Source: JBFKPQ01 sp041628225
Lineage (GTDB): Bacteria; Actinomycetota; Acidimicrobiia; Spongiisociales; JAENVV01
Direction of reading: 5' to 3'
DNA length: 10,586 nt
Assembly (NCBI GenBank): GCA_041628225.1
Contig: JBFKPQ010000081.1
Coordinates: 1 to 10,586 of the forward strand
Both the position numbers and the translations under genes were made by a program. Shown here piece by piece: positions 1 to 5,926 of the stretch (its first letter is position 1; each line of letters begins with the position of its first letter). The notes beneath the pieces were generated by a model. The model did no database searches. It was not told the DNA's origin and saw nothing but the letters and a program-made list of their open reading frames with translations.

Positions 1-91
1 CGGAACGAACCTCGTGCCCCGAGCCGGCCGACCCGTCGTTGACGCATGCGTTCCGGATGAGCTCCGAGAGAAGCTCGACGACGTCAGCCAC
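1..91 (-). CDS. N-terminus of a probable M20-type metallopeptidase (partial)
   Basis: This is a reading frame of 30 codons that runs off the left edge. It begins with GTG at 91..89, overlaps the stop of the upstream 126-residue gene by 8 bases, and has a G-rich, ribosome-site-like stretch six bases before the GTG. The peptide starts VADVVELLSELIRNACVNDG and continues to a GHEVRS segment. The pattern of an amphipathic helix ending in LIR, then a short VN-D-G stretch, resembles the N-terminus of M20/M25/M40 metallohydrolases (dipeptidases and DapE/ArgE relatives), which hydrolyse peptide or acyl-amino bonds with two zinc ions. None of the metal ligands lie in this fragment, so the family call rests only on N-terminal resemblance. 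It is probably the last visible gene of the unit starting near 2488. Confidence 0.6.
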   Translation of the reverse strand, partial: MADVVELLSELIRNACVNDGSAGSGHEVRS

Positions 92-464
92 GTTGCGCCC
101 CCAACAGCGACTCCTTCCAGGTGCGGAACCGATGATGCAGCTGGCCGTCCGCGCCGATCCCTTCACCGGTCTTGCCTCGCAGCCGGAACCGGTGGGTGAT
201 CGTCAGGTCATCATCGTCGATGGCGAGATACCAGGCGTCGCCGACCGGTGGTCCCGCCCTCCACAACAGCCACCTTCCGATGCGGCGCTTGTATTCCACG
301 GGCTCGCCGAGGTCGTCGCCCAGGCGCAGTAGCTCGTCGGGGGCTTCGTACCATCCCTCGGCCGGGATGCGGAACGTTCGTTGGGGCGTATCGGGAAGGT
401 CGGCGGTGTGGTAACGCTCGGTGGTGAACGGACGCTCGCCCACTGGGATGGGACGGTCAGCCAT
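84..464 (-). CDS. Conserved-looking hypothetical protein, 126 aa
   Basis: I do not recognise this family with certainty. The start ATG at 464..462 is supported by GAGG six bases upstream and by an 8-base overlap with the Nudix stop. The protein is soluble, with no membrane segment or signal peptide. It is rich in Trp, Tyr, Arg and Asp. The N-terminal half has a proline-rich opening and a GWYEAPDELLRLGDD segment (residues 37-51). The second half has a tryptophan-rich RWLLWRAGPP stretch (64-73), a WYLAIDDDD stretch (78-86), and an ending with GADGQLHHRFRTWKESL (104-120) that looks like a conserved core. The 'DADG/HxRFRTWKE' style of ending suggests a small beta-sheet domain, but that is impression only. 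It lies between a Nudix hydrolase and an M20-type enzyme and overlaps both, so it is almost certainly cotranscribed and translationally coupled. Confidence 0.75.
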   Translation of the reverse strand: MADRPIPVGERPFTTERYHTADLPDTPQRTFRIPAEGWYEAPDELLRLGDDLGEPVEYKRRIGRWLLWRAGPPVGDAWYLAIDDDDLTITHRFRLRGKTGEGIGADGQLHHRFRTWKESLLGAQRG

Positions 465-858
465 CGATGACCTCGAGGAGGTCGAGCATCGTGGGAGTCA
501 GCGGAAGTTCTGCGACCTCTCCGAGCGGAACCCACCGGACATCGGCCGCATCGTCACCCGCCCGCAGCCGACCGCCGGTCACGGTGCCGACGAAGTCGGT
601 GAGCGTGAAGTGATAGGCGGGCGGATCGCCCGGCCCGATCGCCTCTCCGACCCACACGACGCCTCCGACGGCGACGTCCAGCCCGGTTTCTTCCCTGGCC
701 TCGCGGACCGCCGCGTCGGTGAGGCGCTCGCCGAGCCGCACCTTCCCGCCCGGAACGGCCCAGAGTCCGGCGCCCGCGCCCCGACCGCGCTGCACCAACA
801 AGATGGCGCCGTCATCGATGCACACGACACCGACGCCTGGGATGGGCGACGGGGTCAT
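457..858 (-). CDS. Nudix hydrolase, 133 aa
   Basis: Nudix enzymes hydrolyse nucleoside diphosphates linked to another moiety, often as housecleaning pyrophosphatases that need magnesium. The full Nudix box (G-x5-E-x7-REUxEExGU) is present at residues 38-60: G38, E44, R52-E53, E56-E57, G59. It is preceded by the usual LWAVPGG strand. The protein is a single domain of normal length. The N-terminal strand PGVGVVCIDDGAILLVQRG and the C-terminal WVPLGEVAELPLTPTMLDLL are typical of the MutT/ADP-ribose-pyrophosphatase-like branch. The substrate cannot be told from sequence. The ATG at 858..856 overlaps the GNAT stop in an ATGA junction. No clear ribosome site is visible, so translation is probably coupled to the gene before it. 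A GNAT-Nudix pair is a common small-molecule repair or modification neighbourhood, but a joint role here is only inferred. Confidence 0.93.
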   Translation of the reverse strand: MTPSPIPGVGVVCIDDGAILLVQRGRGAGAGLWAVPGGKVRLGERLTDAAVREAREETGLDVAVGGVVWVGEAIGPGDPPAYHFTLTDFVGTVTGGRLRAGDDAADVRWVPLGEVAELPLTPTMLDLLEVIDG

Positions 859-1334
859 CGGCGTCGGTCGTCGTCGCGATGCATCACGATCGATCGGGCC
901 GAGAAGCCACCTGCTTCGAAGAAGTTCTTGACGAGCCGGTGGCCCGGCAACACGTGTGCGTCGAACTTCGTGATCCCACGCGCTCGCAACGTATCGAGCA
1001 GCAGCGCACGCATCGTTTCGCCGACACCTACTTCGCGCGCCTCGAACTCGGTGAACACGAACCGTATCGCGCCCACCACTTCGGATGGGTCGAGCAGCGG
1101 TTCGACACGGCCGACCATGAACCCAAACGGCAACCCGTCGAGTTCGCCGATGATGACCACGACGTCGTCGTCAGCGAGCAGAGCTGCGAACGACGGCTCC
1201 AGCGGCGTGGGAAGGCCGTCCGCCCGCGGCCACATCGCATGGAGGGGCGTCATCTCGGCTTCGAGCAGGTGGTACATGCGGACGAGGTCGAAGAGGTCGT
1301 CGTTCGTGGCAGGGCGAGCGGTGACGTCGAGCAT
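855..1334 (-). CDS. GNAT-family N-acetyltransferase, 159 aa
   Basis: GNAT enzymes transfer an acetyl group from acetyl-CoA to an amine of a small molecule, peptide or protein. The acetyl-CoA binding motif A is visible as a beta strand (AIRFVFTEFEAR, 89-100) followed by VGVGETMRALLLDTLRARG (102-120), where the V-G-V-G-E-T turn matches the pyrophosphate loop R/Q-x-x-G-x-G/A. The motif B region is VLPGHRLVKNFFEAGGF (128-144). The N-terminal part (DDLFDLVRMYHLLEAE) is the usual substrate-facing helix. The length is normal for a single domain. The ATG at 1334..1332 begins four bases after the mannosyltransferase stop. A small hairpin lies in that junction. The gene ends in an ATGA overlap with the Nudix gene. 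The substrate is unknown. Confidence 0.9.
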   Translation of the reverse strand: MLDVTARPATNDDLFDLVRMYHLLEAEMTPLHAMWPRADGLPTPLEPSFAALLADDDVVVIIGELDGLPFGFMVGRVEPLLDPSEVVGAIRFVFTEFEAREVGVGETMRALLLDTLRARGITKFDAHVLPGHRLVKNFFEAGGFSARSIVMHRDDDRRR

Positions 1335-1337
1335 GTC

Positions 1338-1351
1338 GCTACGAGCGTAGC
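1338..1351 (-). repeat. Short hairpin at the mannosyltransferase/GNAT junction
   Basis: The sequence gctac-gagc-gtagc forms a perfect 5-bp stem with a 4-base loop, covering the mannosyltransferase stop codon and ending three bases before the GNAT ATG. There is no T-tract after it, so it is not an intrinsic terminator. A 5-bp palindrome is expected fairly often by chance; its position is the only reason to list it. Confidence 0.3.
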
Positions 1352-2166
1352 CCTCGCAAGATTCTTCGGAGACCCCAGCCGGTCACGAGTCGCATGGCTT
1401 CGGCCACGATCGCAGCTCCCATCTTCGAGCTGCCCCGGGTGCGGTCACGAAACGTGACCGGGACCTCGACGATCCGAAGTCCTCCGGACTCGGCGCGCCA
1501 CGTCATCTCCACCTGGAATCCATAACCAGATGATTCGGCCGTCGAGGCATCGACACGCCCCAGTGCCGCAGGATCCCACGCTCTGAATCCGGCGGTCGCA
1601 TCCCGGGTCCGCAGCCCCAGCAAGACACGGGCATAGCGGTTGCCGCCTCGTGAGATGAACCGTCGCAGCCACGGCCAATCCGGCGTATCGCCGCCGGGTA
1701 CGTAGCGACTCCCGATCGCCAGTTCGGCCCCGCCCTCGACGGCGCCGACGAGTTTCGGAAGGTCGGCCGGATCGTGCGAGAAGTCGGCATCCATCTGACA
1801 GATCACGCTCGGGCCGACCTTCGACAGCCGGCCGAACCCCGCCGCGTAGGCGGGGCCGAGCCCTGCTTTGTGGGCCCGGTGGAGAACGTCGACCCCCGCG
1901 TCGGATGCAGCAATCTGGTCAGCGAGCTGTCCCGTGCCGTCCGGCGAGCCGTCGTCGACGACGAGCACCCCGTACCCGTGGCCGCGGATGGCTTCGATCA
2001 ACCCGGGCAGGTTGTCACGTTCGTCGTACGTCGGAACGACGACCCAGACGTCAGGCGGCGCAGTCGCGACACACCATCTTCCGCTTGCTGGCCAACTGTG
2101 ACATCCGTTTGACCATGAAACACTCGTTACACACGAATTCGTCGGAGCGTTTCTCCTGAGCCCCAA
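1339..2166 (-). CDS. ppm1: Polyprenol monophosphomannose synthase-like GT2 glycosyltransferase; start uncertain
   Basis: This family moves a sugar, usually mannose from GDP-mannose, onto polyprenyl phosphate on the cytoplasmic membrane face. The product feeds lipoglycan synthesis and protein O-mannosylation. Signature segments are VVVPTYDERDNL (42-53), VVDDGSPDGT (69-78), the metal-binding QMDADFSHDP (124-133), IGSRYVPGG (151-159), RGGNRYARVLLGL (173-185), and FRDRTRGSSKM (239-249). There is no C-terminal membrane domain, as in the stand-alone catalytic subunit. The catalytic core begins at about residue 41, directly after the DUF4193 stop. The only canonical in-frame start before the core is TTG at 2166, which would add about 40 residues overlapping DUF4193 by 116 bases and has no ribosome site. 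The next, GTG at 1968, would delete the PTYDERDN motif. The family call is firm; the sugar and the true start are not. Confidence 0.9.
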   Translation of the reverse strand: MGLRRNAPTNSCVTSVSWSNGCHSWPASGRWCVATAPPDVWVVVPTYDERDNLPGLIEAIRGHGYGVLVVDDGSPDGTGQLADQIAASDAGVDVLHRAHKAGLGPAYAAGFGRLSKVGPSVICQMDADFSHDPADLPKLVGAVEGGAELAIGSRYVPGGDTPDWPWLRRFISRGGNRYARVLLGLRTRDATAGFRAWDPAALGRVDASTAESSGYGFQVEMTWRAESGGLRIVEVPVTFRDRTRGSSKMGAAIVAEAMRLVTGWGLRRILRGLRS

Positions 2167-2488
2167 CGTTCAGCGCAAGCTCTTCTCGCCGGATGTTGCG
2201 GAGTTCCTCGGCCTCGTTCACCGCCAGCTCGGAACCGACTTCTTCCTCGAGGAGTTCGAGTTCCTCGGCCTCGAGCTCCTCGAGCGCCTCGTCTTCCTCC
2301 TCGGCATCGCCCTCGTCATCGTCCTCGTCGTCCTCGTCGTCGACGTCGTCGAGCTCATCGAGGTCGCTGTCGAGGTCGTCGTCGAGGTCGTCGAGATCGT
2401 CGTCGTCGAGGTCGTCGTCGTCGACGTCGACGCTCTCGTCGTCGAGATCGGCTTCCAGATCTTCGATGTCCACGGTGTCGTCTGCCAA
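2051..2488 (-). CDS. DUF4193-type zinc-ribbon protein with a long acidic N-terminal region, 145 aa
   Basis: The C-terminal part, residues 114-145, reads as a DUF4193 ending: DEFVCNECFMV, then QLASKRKMVCRDCAA. Cys120, Cys123, Cys140 and Cys143 form two CxxC pairs that probably bind one zinc. DUF4193 proteins are near-universal small actinobacterial proteins of unknown function. Unusual here is residues 3-83, where Asp and Glu make up about 52 of the first 80 residues, far more acidic than the family members I remember (about 100 aa). I chose TTG at 2488..2486 because AGAGG lies five bases upstream and a promoter is placed so that transcription starts about 17 bases before it. An upstream ATG at 2524 would fall between the -35 and -10 boxes. 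The Prodigal-style longer frame to 2638 would overlap the lipid kinase. It is the first gene of the left transcription unit. Confidence 0.85.
   Translation of the reverse strand: MADDTVDIEDLEADLDDESVDVDDDDLDDDDLDDLDDDLDSDLDELDDVDDEDDEDDDEGDAEEEDEALEELEAEELELLEEEVGSELAVNEAEELRNIRREELALNVGAQEKRSDEFVCNECFMVKRMSQLASKRKMVCRDCAA
2240..2482 (-). repeat. Low-complexity acidic tract (GAC/GAG codon run)
   Basis: This stretch encodes residues 3-83 of the DUF4193 protein and consists mostly of GAC and GAG codons, appearing on the plus strand as runs of gtc and ctc. The first half is dominated by Asp (for example VDVDDDDLDDDDLDDLDDD), the second by Glu (ELEAEELELLEEE). Such trinucleotide tracts are prone to replication slippage, so length could vary between strains. 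The antisense frame reads as a long serine run that has no meaning of its own. Confidence 0.85.
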
Positions 2489-2493
2489 TGCAA

Positions 2494-2498
2494 CCTCT
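2494..2498 (-). promoter_or_regulatory. Ribosome binding site deciding the DUF4193 TTG start
   Basis: AGAGG on the minus strand ends five bases before the TTG at 2488. It is the main argument for using a TTG start for the DUF4193 protein instead of the upstream ATG, which has no such site. Confidence 0.6.
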
Positions 2499-2502
2499 GT
2501 GT

Positions 2503-2531
2503 GGGGCCGGGAGTATAGGCGCATCGGCCCC
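2503..2531. promoter_or_regulatory. Inverted repeat flanking the -10 box: possible operator
   Basis: Perfect 7-base arms, ggggccg (2503-2509) and cggcccc (2525-2531), are separated by 15 bases that contain the -10 hexamer. The arm centres are 22 bases apart, about two helical turns, so a dimeric regulator could contact both arms on one face of the DNA. One arm covers the predicted transcription start and the other the spacer. No regulator is identified, and GC-rich arms arise more easily by chance in this genome. Confidence 0.4.
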
Positions 2532-2539
2532 GGACTCAA
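2512..2539 (-). promoter_or_regulatory. Sigma70-like promoter of the DUF4193-mannosyltransferase unit
   Basis: On the minus strand, a -35 hexamer TTGAGT (2539..2534) is followed after 16 bases by a -10 hexamer TATACT (2517..2512). They match four of six (TTGACA) and five of six (TATAAT) consensus bases. Transcription would start near 2505, giving a leader of about 17 bases with AGAGG and the TTG start. The promoter fits between the lipid kinase stop (2544) and the DUF4193 start. AT-rich hexamers in such a GC-rich background are unlikely by chance at this exact place. It is the clearest promoter in the window and marks the break between the middle and left blocks. Confidence 0.7.
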
Positions 2540-2543
2540 CGAC

Positions 2544-3431
2544 CTAGAGCCGCAGGAGCATACGGCCTTGCTCGACCCAACCCTCGACCGGCGTATCACC
2601 GAGGACTTCCCCGTCGACTTCGAAGGTCCAGGGCTCACTGGTGGTCAGCCGGAACCTCTGGGCCGACATCCGGCGCACCGCCGGATGTCGCAGGTGGAGA
2701 CCTCGCTTGATCGCGGGGAACAGGGTCACGACCTGGCGGCGAGTCGCCGAGAAGACCTGGATGTCCAACAGCCCATCCATGGCGGCCGCCTTGGGCGCGA
2801 TGTTGAAGCCGCCTCCGAAGAACTGGGCATTGGCGAACACGGCCACCAGCGCTTCACCTTCGAAGCTGCGCCGCTCGGTGACGACCTCGATGTGGGCCGG
2901 AGGAAAGCGTGGCAGCGTCGCCCAGAACGCCATCTGGTATTTGGCCCCGCCCAGGCGGCGCGGCAGCCGATTGGCGAGGTCGAGACACGATGCGGTGAGC
3001 CCTGCCTCGGCCACGTTGACGAAGGCCCGCCGTCCCCAGGCTCCCTCGACAAATCCCACGTCCAATGCGTAGTCCGTCGTCCCTTGTAGATGGTGGGCCG
3101 ATTCCTCGATGCTCTGCGGAAGGGCAAAGGTACGAGCGAAGTCGGATCCGCTCCCCGCTGGCAACAACGCGACCGTTGGCGGCTCGGACAGCGAACATCG
3201 CATGAGTTCGTCGACGACGAGGTTCAGCGTTCCGTCGCCGCCTACCACGGCGAACAGGCGTCTGCCATCCTCGACTCCCTGCCGTACCGCGGCACGCATC
3301 GATGCGCCCGACGGCGGCGCCACGACATCCGCCGACACACCCGTGGCCCGGACCGCAGCTCCCGTCCGATCCTCGATGGAGCGCCCGCGTCCCGCGTGCG
3401 GGTTGGCGAGGACCAACCACGATCCGTTCAC
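2544..3431 (-). CDS. Diacylglycerol kinase / YegS-like lipid kinase, 295 aa
   Basis: This family phosphorylates diacylglycerol or a related lipid alcohol with ATP at the membrane surface, recycling lipids into phosphatidic acid or modifying glycolipids. The nucleotide-binding GGDGT motif is at 64-68, after the NPHAGRG opening (10-16). PAGSGSDFAR (91-100) corresponds to the family's P-x-G-T-x-N-D-F-A-R loop, with Ser in place of the usual Asn. Further conserved segments are NVAEAGLTA (139-147), NAQFFGGGFNIAPKAAAMDG (201-220) and FEVDGE (270-275). The length is normal. The start is GTG at 3431..3429, with a GGAGG site six bases upstream and a GTGA overlap with the helicase stop. Whether the substrate is diacylglycerol or another lipid cannot be told. 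With the nearby polyprenol-phosphate mannosyltransferase it hints at envelope lipid metabolism. Confidence 0.9.
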   Translation of the reverse strand: MNGSWLVLANPHAGRGRSIEDRTGAAVRATGVSADVVAPPSGASMRAAVRQGVEDGRRLFAVVGGDGTLNLVVDELMRCSLSEPPTVALLPAGSGSDFARTFALPQSIEESAHHLQGTTDYALDVGFVEGAWGRRAFVNVAEAGLTASCLDLANRLPRRLGGAKYQMAFWATLPRFPPAHIEVVTERRSFEGEALVAVFANAQFFGGGFNIAPKAAAMDGLLDIQVFSATRRQVVTLFPAIKRGLHLRHPAVRRMSAQRFRLTTSEPWTFEVDGEVLGDTPVEGWVEQGRMLLRL

Positions 3432-5926
3432 AGCCGGCCTCCGGCGGCGACGACACCACGGTCGACCATGCGCAACGCCTCGGTGAGCGAGTCACCCAAG
3501 TCTGGGGCGGCTTCTCGGACTTGCCGCAGCTGGTCGAGTAGCTGGCGCGCCACCCTGACGAAGTCGCCCGCCGCCAGCGGCAGACCTTCGAGGACATCGT
3601 CGAGATCGAGGCCCTGAGCCCAGTGATAGGCCGCTTCCATGAATCCGAAGTCCGGCTCGCGCATGGGCCGCAGACCTCGCTCCGACTCCCGGTCCGTGAT
3701 GGCAGCCCACAGCTTCGACACCTCGGCCGCATATCCGTCGAGCGACAGCGGAACGGGCGCTCCGACGTCGTCGGCGCGGCGCTCCCACACAAAGGGCGAG
3801 ACGGCTGCTGCCAGTTCCGGGCCGGTCAGCCCGTCCAGCAGGCCGGCCTCGATGGTCTCGGCGACCAACAGGTCGAGTTCCCCGTAGATCGATCTCAACC
3901 GTTCTCCCCGAGCTGTGAGCGCCCACCCGCGCGTGTATCCCGAATCCTCCAACAGTCCGAGCAGTGATCGAAACTCGTCGACGAGCGTCGACGCTCGGTG
4001 CGTATCCGACCCGAGTTTCCGCTCCAACCGGCGGGCGGCGCGCGCATGTCGCAGGTGGTCGGCCGCCTCCGGGCATTCCGCCACGGGATGCGGAACACCG
4101 GTGCCGACGGTCTCGCCGGAAGGAGACCCCTTGAACCCCTTCAGTCGCTGCACGGCTCGTTGTTGGAACCGCCGGTCGGTCGGCCGGAACGGGCCGTCGA
4201 ACTCCAGCCGTCCGAGTCGCATCGCCCGAACGAGTTCCTCGGAGCGGAGCCTTCGGATCCGGCCGGCCGTGCTCAGCGCCACGACGGGAGCCTCGGAGTC
4301 CGTCGTTCGCTGCAAGAGCAGGTACCGACCCGGCCGCCCACCCCCCTCGATGACGAACACTTCGCCCGGGCGGACCGTGTCGTCGAGACCCGCACCCGGA
4401 GCCTGATCGACGCGGTCGAGGTACTCCCAGACATCGCCACGATCACACGCCGCATCGGCTCGCAGGCGATCCAGCTCCACCGCCCGGTCGGCCTGGCGGC
4501 GAGAGGCCGCTTCCTGCGCCGCTTCGAGTTGGAACTCGGCGAACGATGCCATGAGGAGCTCTTCGGCTCGATCCTGGTCGTAGTTGGCGACGAGGTTGAC
4601 GGCCATGTTGTACGTCGGCCGAAAGCTCGACTCGAGTTTCGTGGCACCGGCGGCGGCGATCTCGGTGACGCGGTCGAATCGGACGAAACGCGAGTACAGC
4701 GTGATGCCGTAGCCGACGTCATCGATGCCGCGACGACCCGCCCGGCCCGTGAGCTGTGTGTAGTCGCTCGGCCCCAGGAGTTCGTGCGTCTCACCGTTGA
4801 ACTTGGACAGACTCTCGATCACCACCGACTTGGCCGGCATGTTGATGCCGAGCGCCAGCGTCTCGGTCGCGAACACGACCTTGACCATTCCGGACGCAAA
4901 CAGGGTCTCGACGGCTTCCTTGAACGCCGGAACGAGTCCGGCGTGGTGGGCGGCGCAGCCGGCTTCCAGGTCGGCCAGCCAACGCCCGAATTGCAGGGTG
5001 TCGAGATCTTCGGGATCGAGATGGTCCGTCGCCTGGAGGGCGACTCGACGGATCTCGGAACGCTCCTCGGTGGTCGTCAGCCGGAGACCCGCGGTCGCCA
5101 CGAGATGGGCGGCCGCCTCGCAGCCGGCCCGCGAAAAGATGAAATAGATGGCCGGGAGCATCCCCTCATCACGCAGTCGTTCGACGACCTCGGCGCGGCG
5201 CGGTGTTCCGAACCTCCGGCGCCGTCCGGTCTTGGCGGCGAGGAGCTTCTGGATGGCCGGGTTGGGGATCAGTCCGCTGCCGCGTTCGATCAGCATCGGA
5301 AGGAGGACTTCCTTCGGGTTCGCCCAGGCATCTCGCAGCATGTAGAGCGGCTCGAGCGGTACGGGTCGCTGCGTTTCGACCACGAGACGCGTCGCCCCTC
5401 GCCTTTTCTCGACCCAGGCCGTGAACTCTTCCGGGTTCGCCACCGTCGCAGACAGACAGATGAGCTGGATGTGGCGCGGTGCGTGGATGATGACCTCCTC
5501 CCACACCGATCCCCGCGACCGGTCGGCGAGGTAGTGGACCTCGTCGAGGATCACCGAACCCACGGCGGCGAGCCCTGCCGACTTCGCGTAGATCATGTTC
5601 CGCAAGACTTCGGTCGTCATCACGACGATGTCGGCATCTCCATTGATGACGTTGTCCCCCGTGAGGAGACCCACGCGATCCGCGCCGTACGCTTCGACGA
5701 GGTCACCGAACTTCTGATTGGACAGGGCCTTGATGGGCGTTGTGTAGAAGGCGCGGCGGCCCCGCTCGAGCGCCAGATGGATCGCCACCTCGGCGATCAG
5801 CGTCTTGCCGGCGCCGGTCGGAGCTGTCACGACCACGGACGCTCCGGCCTCGATGGCCGCGGCTGAGTCGACTTGGAACGGATCCGGCCGATACGGGAGC
5901 TCCCCGAAGAACTCGGCCGCGGTCAC
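3428..5926 (-). CDS. helY: Ski2/Mtr4-like superfamily 2 helicase (HelY), 832 aa
   Basis: This is probably an ATP-dependent RNA helicase related to the exosome helicases Mtr4/Ski2; its bacterial role is poorly known. Helicase motifs occur in order: Walker A APTGAGKT (35-42), TTPIKALSNQK (62-72), DEVH (128-131), SATVAN (159-164), a cysteine-containing FSRAGCE (264-270), HHAGLVP (327-333), ATETLALGINMPA (353-365), and QLTGRAGRRG (391-400). The C-terminal third is helical with a DSHCT-like end (GDFVRVARQLLDQLRQV). The start is GTG at 5926, making a GTGA overlap with tatC; the first residues VTAAEFFGELPYRPDPFQ then match the N-terminus of HelY proteins. A reading frame extends to an ATG at 6064, but that part lies antiphase inside tatC. 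At 832 residues it is somewhat shorter than the 906-residue M. tuberculosis protein. The position after tatC is the conserved actinobacterial one. Confidence 0.95.
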   Translation of the reverse strand: MTAAEFFGELPYRPDPFQVDSAAAIEAGASVVVTAPTGAGKTLIAEVAIHLALERGRRAFYTTPIKALSNQKFGDLVEAYGADRVGLLTGDNVINGDADIVVMTTEVLRNMIYAKSAGLAAVGSVILDEVHYLADRSRGSVWEEVIIHAPRHIQLICLSATVANPEEFTAWVEKRRGATRLVVETQRPVPLEPLYMLRDAWANPKEVLLPMLIERGSGLIPNPAIQKLLAAKTGRRRRFGTPRRAEVVERLRDEGMLPAIYFIFSRAGCEAAAHLVATAGLRLTTTEERSEIRRVALQATDHLDPEDLDTLQFGRWLADLEAGCAAHHAGLVPAFKEAVETLFASGMVKVVFATETLALGINMPAKSVVIESLSKFNGETHELLGPSDYTQLTGRAGRRGIDDVGYGITLYSRFVRFDRVTEIAAAGATKLESSFRPTYNMAVNLVANYDQDRAEELLMASFAEFQLEAAQEAASRRQADRAVELDRLRADAACDRGDVWEYLDRVDQAPGAGLDDTVRPGEVFVIEGGGRPGRYLLLQRTTDSEAPVVALSTAGRIRRLRSEELVRAMRLGRLEFDGPFRPTDRRFQQRAVQRLKGFKGSPSGETVGTGVPHPVAECPEAADHLRHARAARRLERKLGSDTHRASTLVDEFRSLLGLLEDSGYTRGWALTARGERLRSIYGELDLLVAETIEAGLLDGLTGPELAAAVSPFVWERRADDVGAPVPLSLDGYAAEVSKLWAAITDRESERGLRPMREPDFGFMEAAYHWAQGLDLDDVLEGLPLAAGDFVRVARQLLDQLRQVREAAPDLGDSLTEALRMVDRGVVAAGGRL
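3438..3442 (-). promoter_or_regulatory. Strong ribosome binding site for the lipid kinase
   Basis: A full GGAGG lies inside the helicase 3' end, six bases before the GTG start of the lipid kinase. It confirms the GTG choice and suggests the kinase can initiate on its own as well as by coupling through the GTGA overlap. Confidence 0.7.

Noticed and set aside
421..1350. A 309-codon open frame on the plus strand
   Set aside because: It lies antisense to the Nudix and GNAT genes, both of which show complete family motifs.
2280..2470. gtc/ctc repeats resembling a repeat array
   Set aside because: They are a trinucleotide codon run in frame with the DUF4193 protein. There are no spacers, so it is not CRISPR or a non-coding satellite.
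2193..3089. A plus-strand frame with a long serine run
   Set aside because: The serine run is the antisense reading of the GAC/GAG acidic tract, and the rest is antisense to the lipid kinase.
3998..5866. A 622-codon open frame on the plus strand
   Set aside because: It is antisense to helY, whose helicase motifs are complete. High GC with strong third-position bias leaves the opposite strand open. The translated product shows no recognisable domain.
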